This document shows, in pieces, positions 1 to 5,915 of a DNA stretch of 12,566 nucleotides (the stretch's first letter is position 1; every line of letters starts with the position of its first letter). Made by a program: the position numbers and the translations under genes. The DNA lies in the NCBI RefSeq assembly GCF_051960575.1, contig NZ_JBQCEE010000404.1, positions 1-12,566 of the forward strand, in the 5' to 3' direction. The notes under the pieces are model-generated. The model had not been told where the DNA came from, did no database searches, and saw nothing but the letters and a program-made list of their open reading frames with translations. Source of the DNA: JBQCEE01 sp051960575 (GTDB taxonomy: Bacteria > Actinomycetota > Actinomycetes > Mycobacteriales > Jatrophihabitantaceae).

Positions 1-335
1 GAATGTTGGAGACGGGCCACCCGCCGCTCGAGCGCGGCGTTCACGGCCTGCGCACGGTGCAGTCGCTGGATCGCGCGGCGGTGGACAGCGGCCTGCTGCG
101 CGCGCACGACCGATGCCGCCGCACTCGCGGCCGCGTCGGCGGCAGCGTCGGCGGCAGCGGTCGGCGGCGCCGCGGCGGGTTGCCGGACGAGTGGGGCGCT
201 GGGGGCGGCCGGGGACGCCGCGGACGGGCCGGTGTGACCGGCCCACCACACGGCACCGCCGAACAGGCCGGCACTGCTCGGGGCCAGCAGCAGCAGGGCG
301 GTCCAGCGTGCCCGGCGTCCGGGCTGCTCAGTCAT
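1..335 (-). CDS. Partial Ala-rich membrane-anchored coiled-coil protein (C-terminus beyond window)
   Basis: The reading frame starts at an ATG at 335, overlaps the stop of the upstream gene by 8 bases and stays open to the left edge, giving 111 codons without a stop. The protein begins MTEQPGRRARWTALLLL, a basic stretch followed by a hydrophobic segment at about residues 11-33, so it is probably anchored by a single N-terminal membrane helix with the rest outside. Residues 35-60 are Pro/Ala-rich, residues 61-75 are almost pure Ala with regularly spaced Asp and Ser, and residues 76-111 are Gln/Arg/Leu-rich and probably form an amphipathic helix or coiled coil. The overlap with the upstream gene suggests translational coupling and a shared role. 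The family is not recognised and no function is assigned. The coding call rests on the coupled start, the membrane segment and the long open frame in its upstream neighbour's style. Confidence 0.65.
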   Translation of the reverse strand, partial: MTEQPGRRARWTALLLLAPSSAGLFGGAVWWAGHTGPSAASPAAPSAPLVRQPAAAPPTAAADAAADAAASAAASVVRAQQAAVHRRAIQRLHRAQAVNAALERRVARLQH

Positions 336-903
336 CCCCCGGCTCCCCCGACCCGCCGCCGGGCCGGCCGGCGCCGCCGTCGTCGTCGCCCCCGCCGTCG
401 TCGCCGCTGCCCGGCGAACCGCTCGAGCCGCTGGCGCCGGTGGTGGAGTGCACGGGCGGCGGCATGGTCGGCGTCCGACTGACCGGGGGCGCCGCGACCG
501 GCGGCTCGCCGTGCGTCGACACCGGCGATGCCGCCGGCTGCTCGGCAGGCGCCTGCTGCTCGGCGGCCGCGGCGGCGCGCTGCGCTGCCGCCTCCCGCTC
601 GGCCGCGGCCCGGCGCTGGGCCTCGAGCCGCCGTTCGAGCTGCTGCATCCGCAGCCGCAGCTGGTGCTGCCGGCGCTCGGCGGCCGCGGCGGCGCGGTCG
701 GCCGGGTCGGGCGTGACGACAGGTGCCGGTGCGGCTGCCGCGTGCGTGGCGGCGGCGCCTCCGGCCTCGGTGCCGGCCACGTCGACGGGCGCCGGATCCG
801 ACGGCGCGGGGGGCTGGGTCTCGACGGCCACCGCCGCGACGGCGCCGGAGGTGAGGGCGGCGGCCGCGATGACCGAGGAGGTGAGACGACGGCGCAGGGA
901 CAT
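328..903 (-). CDS. Exported or membrane-anchored Ala-rich coiled-coil protein with Asp/Gly-rich tail
   Basis: This is a 191-residue protein. It starts at an ATG with a GGAG-type ribosome site about 6 bases upstream. Residues 1-27 (basic MSLRRR followed by an Ala/Val stretch) look like a signal peptide or a signal anchor; no clear AXA cleavage site is visible. Residues 28-67 are Pro/Ala-rich. Residues 68-115 are rich in Ala, Arg, Gln and Leu with repeated AERRQHQLRLRMQQLERRLE-like heptads, a probable coiled coil. Residues 155-191 form a low-complexity Ser/Gly/Asp tail ending GEPGDD. It overlaps the next leftward gene by 8 bases, so the two are probably co-translated. It diverges from an ECF sigma factor gene 171 bases away. 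The function is unknown. A surface or cell-wall-associated role is inferred only from the topology. Confidence 0.7.
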   Translation of the reverse strand: MSLRRRLTSSVIAAAALTSGAVAAVAVETQPPAPSDPAPVDVAGTEAGGAAATHAAAAPAPVVTPDPADRAAAAAERRQHQLRLRMQQLERRLEAQRRAAAEREAAAQRAAAAAEQQAPAEQPAASPVSTHGEPPVAAPPVSRTPTMPPPVHSTTGASGSSGSPGSGDDGGGDDDGGAGRPGGGSGEPGDD

Positions 904-1074
904 GGGGGCTCCGAACGGGGGATCGGGTCACTGACGACCGAGTCATCGACGCGGGGGCGCGGCGGGTTACGTCGCAGCGCCGGCGGTCGATGAGAGATGC
1001 GGGCCGGGACACTGCCGAGCCGCATGGGCCGGCTGTACCCTCGGCGCCCTGCCGGCGACCCATCGGAGGTGTCG
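904..1074. promoter_or_regulatory. Divergent intergenic region between coiled-coil gene and sigma factor gene
   Basis: This 171-base spacer must carry the promoters for both the leftward pair and the rightward sigma factor operon. On the plus strand TACCCT at 1036-1041 fits the actinobacterial -10 pattern TANNNT and would give a start about 25 bases before the sigma factor ATG. I see no convincing -35 hexamer at 16-18 bases. The ribosome site GGAGG at 1065-1069 lies 5 bases before the sigma factor ATG. A TAACC/CGTC pair on the minus strand at 969-948 resembles ECF promoter halves, but the 13-base spacing is too short to trust. Confidence 0.4.
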
Positions 1075-1629
1075 ATGGCCGACGACGCACTCGACGAAGC
1101 CACCGTCGCCGCTGCCACCCGCGGCGAGCCGGCCGCGCTGCGTGCCGTCTACGACGCCCTCGCCCCGGTCGTGCAGGGCTACCTGCGGGCCAAGGGCGTG
1201 CGCGACGCCGACGCCGTGACGCAGGACGTCTTCCTCGCGCTGCTGCCGAAGCTGCCGCACCTGCGTGGTGGGTCGAGCGGGCTGCGCCGGCTCACGTTCT
1301 CGATCGCGCACGCCCGCATTGCCGACGACCACCGGTCGCGGGCCCGCGAGCCGCAGTGGGTGCCGTACGAGGCGCACGACGACGAACGCCGCGCCGAGTC
1401 GGCCGAGCAGGGCGCCGAGGCCCGGTTGGCGACCGAGGCCGTGCTCGCCGCCCTGCGCGTGCTGCCGGCCGACCACCAGGAGGTGCTAGGGCTGCGCATC
1501 GTCGCCGATCTGTCGCTGGAGGAGACCGCCGCCGTGCTCGGCCGGTCCGTCGGTGCCGTGAAGCAGCTGCAACGCCGAGCCCTGCTCGCGTTGAAGGCGG
1601 CGCTGGCCGAGCGGAAGGTAACCCTGTGA
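1075..1629 (+). CDS. ECF-type RNA polymerase sigma factor
   Basis: This is a 184-residue sigma-70 family factor of the ECF group, which directs RNA polymerase to a small set of promoters. The ATG at 1075 was chosen because GGAGG lies 5 bases upstream; the longer open frame to 997 lacks a ribosome site and adds non-conserved residues. The region 2 domain spans about residues 9-90, with the core-binding helix DADAVTQDVFLALLPKL at 44-60 and a region 2.3/2.4-like stretch LRRLTFSIAHARIADDHR at 70-87. An acidic linker follows at 98-117. Region 4 covers about 118-178, with a helix-turn-helix SLEETAAVLGRSVGAVKQLQ at 147-166. The length is normal for a minimal ECF factor with no extra C-terminal domain. 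The next gene, a membrane protein, is probably its anti-sigma factor, which suggests control by an envelope signal. I cannot assign the ECF subgroup; resemblance to SigD-like factors is only an impression. Confidence 0.92.
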   Translation: MADDALDEATVAAATRGEPAALRAVYDALAPVVQGYLRAKGVRDADAVTQDVFLALLPKLPHLRGGSSGLRRLTFSIAHARIADDHRSRAREPQWVPYEAHDDERRAESAEQGAEARLATEAVLAALRVLPADHQEVLGLRIVADLSLEETAAVLGRSVGAVKQLQRRALLALKAALAERKVTL

Positions 1630-1670
1630 GCCCCCGCGACGATGACCCGGGTGAGCGGGAGGAGGGGCTG

Positions 1671-2321
1671 ATGCTGCGCAGCACGGGGACGTCGGCGGAC
1701 GACGTCGACGACGCCGTCCTGCGGGACGCCGTCGCGGTGCTGCGTGCGCTCGCCGACGGCCCGGCGCCGGAGCCGTCGCCGCAGGTCGCCGCGCTGCTCG
1801 AGGGCGGCGCGGCGGTGGTGCCGTTGCGTCGCCGGCCACGACCGGTGCGGTCGGTCGGCCTCGCGGCCGCGGCGATCGTCGCGCTCACGACCGGGTTGGC
1901 CGCCACCCACACGCTGCCGACGCCGGCCCAGCGCTTCGTCTCGGATGTCGTCGACCGCCTCACCCCGTTCGACATCGCCCCGCCGCACCCGTCGCCGCAC
2001 GTCACGACGACCCCGGACGGCCGGCCGTCATCGCCCGCCTCGACGCCGCCGCCCACCGCGTCGCCGACGAGCCCGGTCGCGCCGTCGACGTCGTCGCAGC
2101 CGCCACCGCCGCGCAGCCCCGACGACGGCGGCAGCGGCCGTCAGGACGTCGGCGGGGGCGACGGCGGCACCGGTGCGGCCACGACGCCGCAGCCGGGCGA
2201 GCCGGGCGACGACGGCGGGACGAGCCGCGGTGGCACGCCGGCGCCGACGACCCGCGCGACCCACCCGTCCGGTGACGATGGCGGCGGTGGCGGCACCGAC
2301 GACGGCGGCAGGGACGACTGA
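1671..2321 (+). CDS. Single-pass membrane protein, probable anti-sigma factor
   Basis: This is a 216-residue protein from the ATG at 1671, which has a consensus AGGAGG at 1660-1665. A GTG at 1626 in the same frame overlaps the sigma factor stop by 4 bases and would add 15 residues; translation could use either. Residues 1-55 are acidic and helical (DDVDDAVLRDAVAVLRALAD) and would be cytoplasmic. A basic stretch RRRPRPVR precedes a membrane segment at about 61-79. Outside it, a PAQRFVSDVVDRL segment resembles a juxtamembrane motif I recall from actinobacterial anti-sigma-type proteins. It leads into a tail of about 110 residues rich in Pro, Thr, Asp and Gly. There is no cysteine, so this is not a zinc-binding (ZAS) anti-sigma factor. 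The anti-sigma role rests on gene order, topology and the short acidic cytoplasmic domain, not on a recognised domain. The Asp/Gly tail resembles that of the protein at 328-903. Confidence 0.75.
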   Translation: MLRSTGTSADDVDDAVLRDAVAVLRALADGPAPEPSPQVAALLEGGAAVVPLRRRPRPVRSVGLAAAAIVALTTGLAATHTLPTPAQRFVSDVVDRLTPFDIAPPHPSPHVTTTPDGRPSSPASTPPPTASPTSPVAPSTSSQPPPPRSPDDGGSGRQDVGGGDGGTGAATTPQPGEPGDDGGTSRGGTPAPTTRATHPSGDDGGGGGTDDGGRDD

Positions 2322-2370
2322 GGTCACCCGGCCCTACCCGGCGGGCGATCGCCCCGGGCACACTCGATGG

Positions 2371-2970
2371 ATGGGAGCGGTCGTCGCACACGGGCTGCAC
2401 GCCTGGTTCGTGCTCGCCGCGCTCGTCGTCATCGTGCGGCTCATCGAGCCTGCGGTGGCCGCACGCGGCCGCGCCCGAGCCCTGCGGCGGGCGGCCGCCA
2501 CCGGCGAGCTCGAGCGGCTGCTCGAGGCCGGCGCGCGCCGCCGCGTCACCGGGTCGACCACCCTGACCGCGTCTGCCGCGACGCCGGCCGCCGTCGGCTA
2601 CGCGGTGGCGCAGGCCTGGCTGGTGGCCCTCGGCGCCGTCGCCGCCGGTCTGCCGGTCGAGAGCCTCGGCTGGCCGCTGGCCGGCGTGCTCGTCCTGGCC
2701 CTGCCGGTCGGGCGGTCGTTGCTCGCGGCGCCGTGGCGGTCCGGCCGGGTGGTCGCGGGTGCCGTGCTGCTGCAGCTGGTCGGCCACCTCGCCGTCCTCG
2801 CCTCGGTGCCGAGCGGCGTGCTGCAGCACCACGACGGCGGTGCCGCCGAGATCTTCGACGACTTGTGCCTCGCCGGCGTCGTCCTGGCCGCGGTGATGAC
2901 CACCCAGTGGCTGCACGCGCGGGCCCGCCGCACGTCGAGCGGATCGACCGCGGCGCTGACCCGGCGCTGA
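2371..2970 (+). CDS. Multi-pass membrane protein of unknown function
   Basis: This is a 199-residue membrane protein. Hydrophobic segments lie at about residues 10-28, 72-95, 100-120, 127-148 and 163-182, so about five membrane passes. A basic, Arg-rich loop (RGRARALRRAAATGELERLLEAGARRR) at 31-57 lies between segments 1 and 2 and probably sits in the cytoplasm. A histidine/aspartate patch, LQHHDGGAAEIFDD, precedes the last segment. The ATG at 2371 is the only sensible start. It has no ribosome site; a weak CACACT at 2359-2364 sits where a -10 for a leaderless message would lie. The gene is 49 bases downstream of the probable anti-sigma gene and ends 2 bases before the convergent sulfatase stop. 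Overall composition resembles small actinobacterial integral membrane proteins, but I do not recognise the family. Confidence 0.75.
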   Translation: MGAVVAHGLHAWFVLAALVVIVRLIEPAVAARGRARALRRAAATGELERLLEAGARRRVTGSTTLTASAATPAAVGYAVAQAWLVALGAVAAGLPVESLGWPLAGVLVLALPVGRSLLAAPWRSGRVVAGAVLLQLVGHLAVLASVPSGVLQHHDGGAAEIFDDLCLAGVVLAAVMTTQWLHARARRTSSGSTAALTRR

Positions 2971-2972
2971 GC

Positions 2973-4526
2973 TCAGGCGGCGGGTGGGCGCACCGCGGCG
3001 GTGAAGCAGTCGGCCGCCGTGCACCGTGTCAGGTCGGCGACCCAGTGGTCGAGCTGCGCCCGTCGTGACGGCCGCAGCGAGCGGGCCAGATTGTCGAGCT
3101 CGAAGGGGTCGCGCAGCAGGTCGTAGTACTCGCGCTCGCCGTCGGCGTAGCGCACGTACAGGAAGCGGTGGGTGCGGATCGCGGCGTACGTCGTCGGGTT
3201 GCCCTGGTTCGCGGCCTGCAGGTCGGGATCGCCGGGTGTCTGCACCGGCCCCTGATGCTCGACGAGTGCCGCCGCCCGCCAGGCGGGGTGCGCGCCGGTG
3301 AGCAGCGGCAGCAGGCTGCGGCCCTCGACCGGTGTGGGCGGGGTCGCGCCGCCGAGTTGCTCGAACGTCGGCGCCAGGTCGATGTTCTGCGCCAGCTCGT
3401 CACGCACCTGGTCGGCGCGCACGCCCGGACCGGCGATCACGAGCGGCACCCTGATGTCGGTGTCGTAGGCGGTCATCTTGCCCGGCTGGAGGCGGTACTG
3501 GCCGAGGTGCAGGCCGTTGTCCGAGCTGAACACGAAGATGGTGCGGTCGGCCTGGCCGGTGGCCGCGGCCGTGCGCTCGAGGCCGGTCAGCAGCCGGTCG
3601 ATCGACTGCACGTCCTGGATGCGCAGGCGCTCGACGTGGTCGATCCGGCGCTGCTCGAGCGGGCTGAGGGGCGGTCGCGTCGCCAGCCACCTCGGCGCGT
3701 GCCGCGGCAGCCGGTCGTAGGCGGGCGTGCGCGGCGCCTGCGCGCCGGGGAACTTCCGGCGGTCGGCGGGCGCCGGCACGTACGGGTCGTGCGGGGTGAA
3801 GGTCGCGACCTCGAGCAGGTAGCGCGACCGCTGCTGGGCCGCGGTGCGCATGAACTGCTCGGCCCGCTGCTGCAGCACCGTCGTCAGGTAGTACTGCGGT
3901 GCGCGCGGATAGCTGACCAGCTGGTGGTTCTGGTCGATCGTGAAGTGGAAGCCGCGGTAGCCGTTGCCGACGCCGTCCCACTCGTCCCAGCCGGACGGCA
4001 CGTACGCGGGGTCGGCAGCGGGCCCCTGCGGCGTGCCGGGCTCGTAGCCGTTGAGGTACTTCCCCATGAACGCGGTGCGGTAGCCCGCCGCGCGCAGCGC
4101 GGTGGCGAACGTCGCGGTGCCGTCGCCGTGGGCGAGGTAGGCATTGAGGCCGCCGTCGGCACCGACGTTGCGGACGACCCCGGTCGTGTGCGGGTAGTTG
4201 CCGGTGAAGATCGACGTGCGCGAGGGGCAGCAGAGCGAGTCGCTGACGATGTAGTCGCGGAAGGTCGTGCCGCGGCGCTCGAGGGCCTGTACCGCCGGCA
4301 TCCAGCGCAGCAGTTCTGACGACAGGTCGTCGGTGAGGACGAAGACGATGTTCGGTCGGTCCGGCGTGGCCGGCAGCGCGGGGCGGTCGGCCGGCGCCGA
4401 GTAGACCGGCGGGGCGCTCACCCGGGCAGGCGCCGGACGGGGTGACGACGTGCAGGCGCCGAGCGCCGTGACCGCGGCGAGCCCCGCCGCGCCGGTCACC
4501 ACGAGCCGCCGCCACCTGTCGCGCAC
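2973..4526 (-). CDS. Lipoprotein sulfatase, N-acetylglucosamine-6-sulfatase-like
   Basis: This is a 517-residue sulfatase predicted to hydrolyse sulfate esters, probably of sugars, outside the cell. The start is a GTG at 4526 with GAGGAG at 4532-4537. A signal peptide ends in lipobox LGAC, so Cys25 would be lipidated. The type I sulfatase core is intact: PNIVFVLTDDLSS with metal ligands Asp66-Asp67; CCPSR with Cys99 as the residue converted to formylglycine (C-x-P-x-R, residues 99-103); GYRTAFMGKYLNGY with Lys156; TPHDPY with His246; SSDNGLHLGQ with Asp336-Asn337; and Lys350. The CCPSRTSIFTGNYPH and GKYLN signatures and the TSDNG-H-GQ-type region recall animal GNS more than alkyl sulfatases, but the natural substrate cannot be read from sequence. 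Maturation needs a formylglycine-generating enzyme, which is not in this window. It converges on the membrane-protein gene and diverges from the GT87 gene. Confidence 0.93.
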   Translation of the reverse strand: MRDRWRRLVVTGAAGLAAVTALGACTSSPRPAPARVSAPPVYSAPADRPALPATPDRPNIVFVLTDDLSSELLRWMPAVQALERRGTTFRDYIVSDSLCCPSRTSIFTGNYPHTTGVVRNVGADGGLNAYLAHGDGTATFATALRAAGYRTAFMGKYLNGYEPGTPQGPAADPAYVPSGWDEWDGVGNGYRGFHFTIDQNHQLVSYPRAPQYYLTTVLQQRAEQFMRTAAQQRSRYLLEVATFTPHDPYVPAPADRRKFPGAQAPRTPAYDRLPRHAPRWLATRPPLSPLEQRRIDHVERLRIQDVQSIDRLLTGLERTAAATGQADRTIFVFSSDNGLHLGQYRLQPGKMTAYDTDIRVPLVIAGPGVRADQVRDELAQNIDLAPTFEQLGGATPPTPVEGRSLLPLLTGAHPAWRAAALVEHQGPVQTPGDPDLQAANQGNPTTYAAIRTHRFLYVRYADGEREYYDLLRDPFELDNLARSLRPSRRAQLDHWVADLTRCTAADCFTAAVRPPAA

Positions 4527-4697
4527 CAGTGCTCCTCGTCGTCAGCGGCCGCCACACGGGCCTGTCCACCGTCACTGTGGGGTGCGCGCGCCATACGCTG
4601 CTGAGAGACACAGTCGTCGATCAGGTCACACCGATGCCGCGAACCGTGCGGATCGGACAGCCCTCGGACGACACGGGCGAGCGGGACGGAGCCGCGG
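4527..4697. promoter_or_regulatory. Divergent intergenic region between sulfatase and GT87 genes
   Basis: This 171-base spacer holds the promoters for both flanking genes. On the plus strand TACGCT at 4594-4599 matches the TANNNT -10 pattern, about 100 bases before the GT87 start; no good -35 is apparent. Ribosome sites sit at both ends: GAGGAG (minus strand, 4532-4537) for the sulfatase and ACGGAG at 4686-4691 for GT87. I see no clear operator palindrome. Confidence 0.35.
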
Positions 4698-5915
4698 GTG
4701 ACACAGGTCGGGTCGGCGCGCACCGACGCCGGTGCCCCGACGGGCGCCGTGCGCTCGTGGCGACACGAGTGGCGGCAGCGCGGCGCAGCGGTCGCGATCG
4801 TCGTGCTGGCGGTCGCCTTCGCCGTCGAGCAGATCATCACCAAGCCCGACCTCGGCGACGTGTCGATCTACCGCCACGGGGCGCGGGCCGCCTTCGCCGC
4901 CGGCGACGTCTACGACTTCGACCGGCACGGGCACGGCTTCACCTATCCCCCGTTCGCCGCGCTGGTGATGGGCGTGCTCGCCTGGCTGCCCACGGCGGCG
5001 ATGTGGGGCGTCATGATCGGTCTGGGCGCGGTCTCGCTGGTGGTCGTGCTGCGCCTGGTGGCACCCGGGGCGGTGCGCGCCGTGCTGCGGGGCGACCGCG
5101 CCGCGGCGGTCGGTCTCGCGCTGCTCGTGGCGTCCCAGCCGGTCACGCTCACCCTGCGCATCGGCCAGGTGAACCTGGTGCTCGCGGCGATGGTGCTCGC
5201 CGACCTGCTGGTGCTGCGCCGTGGCGTGCTCATCGGCCTCGCCACCTCGCTGAAGCTCACGCCGGGTCTCTTCGTCGTCTACCTGCTCGCGCGCCGCCGG
5301 TGGGCCGAGGCGGCCGGAGCCGTGGCGACGATCGTCGCGTCCATCGGGCTCGGGGCGGTCGTGCTGCCCGGGCCGTCCCGCGAGTACTGGACGCACCGGG
5401 TGATCGCCGGCTCGGGCATCGGCGGCTTCACCACCACGGGCAACCAGTCGATCCGCGGGCTGGCCGAGCGGGTGTTCGGCACGTCGGTGGGGGCCGTGGT
5501 GTGGCTGCTGCTGGCGGTACCGGTGGTGGTGCTCGGGCTGCGGCTCGCGGTGCGGGCGGCGCGGTTGCAGCTCGACGTGCTCGCCGCCGGCATCGTCGGC
5601 GTCACGGCCTGCCTGGTGTCCCCGCTGTCGTGGCCGCACCACTGGGTGTGGGCCCTGCCTGCGCTAGCCGGGTTGTGGGGCATCCGCGGTGCCGCCCACC
5701 GGCTCGACCGCTGGCTCGTCGGCACCGCCGGGCTGCTGGTGGTGTTCAGCCTGCTCGCGGTGTACGCGGTCGGGTTGAGCTACGTGCTGATCGCCGTCGC
5801 GCTCGGGGTGCGCACCGCGTCCGCGCTGCGCACCCTCGAGACGAGGGCCCTCGACCGGCCGCCGGCTCAGACGGTCGCCGGCACCCCGACGAAGCGCTCC
5901 AGCTTCACCCCGTGA
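4698..5915 (+). CDS. GT87 family polyprenol-phosphate-mannose-dependent mannosyltransferase
   Basis: This is a 405-residue integral membrane protein of the DUF2029/GT87 family. Members such as mycobacterial PimE and Rv2181 transfer mannose from polyprenyl-phosphate-mannose to phosphoinositol mannosides or lipoglycans on the outer face of the membrane. The GTG at 4698 follows ACGGAG by 6 bases. Family marks seen are: a first membrane helix at about 29-47; the extracytoplasmic LGDVSIYRHGA with Asp54, near the usual catalytic Asp position; GDVYDF at 69-74; FTYPPFAAL at 81-89; LRIGQVNL at 153-160; SLKLTPGLFV at 184-193; GNQSIRGL; and SPLSWPHHWVWALP near residue 310. About ten hydrophobic segments are present. 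The C-terminal tail is polar, and its last 16 codons lie antisense to the end of the convergent oxidoreductase gene. The acceptor is unknown; a cell-envelope glycolipid or glycan is the usual case. Confidence 0.9.
   Translation: MTQVGSARTDAGAPTGAVRSWRHEWRQRGAAVAIVVLAVAFAVEQIITKPDLGDVSIYRHGARAAFAAGDVYDFDRHGHGFTYPPFAALVMGVLAWLPTAAMWGVMIGLGAVSLVVVLRLVAPGAVRAVLRGDRAAAVGLALLVASQPVTLTLRIGQVNLVLAAMVLADLLVLRRGVLIGLATSLKLTPGLFVVYLLARRRWAEAAGAVATIVASIGLGAVVLPGPSREYWTHRVIAGSGIGGFTTTGNQSIRGLAERVFGTSVGAVVWLLLAVPVVVLGLRLAVRAARLQLDVLAAGIVGVTACLVSPLSWPHHWVWALPALAGLWGIRGAAHRLDRWLVGTAGLLVVFSLLAVYAVGLSYVLIAVALGVRTASALRTLETRALDRPPAQTVAGTPTKRSSFTP

Noticed and set aside
113..934. Plus-strand frames over the first 900 bases (up to 273 codons)
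   Set aside because: They start without ribosome sites and give Arg/Ala/Ser-rich products. The minus-strand pair has a signal segment, coiled coils and a coupled overlap, although low complexity makes this the least certain strand choice in the window.
948..969. ECF-like promoter halves TAACC and CGTC on the minus strand upstream of the gene at 903
   Set aside because: The gap between them is only 13 bases, shorter than the usual 15-17 or so, and there is no second copy upstream of the sigma operon to support autoregulation.
2100..2321. GAC/GGC-rich simple repeats in the anti-sigma tail as a possible microsatellite or phase-variation tract
   Set aside because: The units are irregular and code for a coherent Asp/Gly/Pro tail; there is no long pure repeat that would slip.
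3168..4319. Plus-strand open frame of 383 codons antisense to the sulfatase
   Set aside because: No recognisable domain. The opposite strand holds every catalytic motif of a sulfatase.
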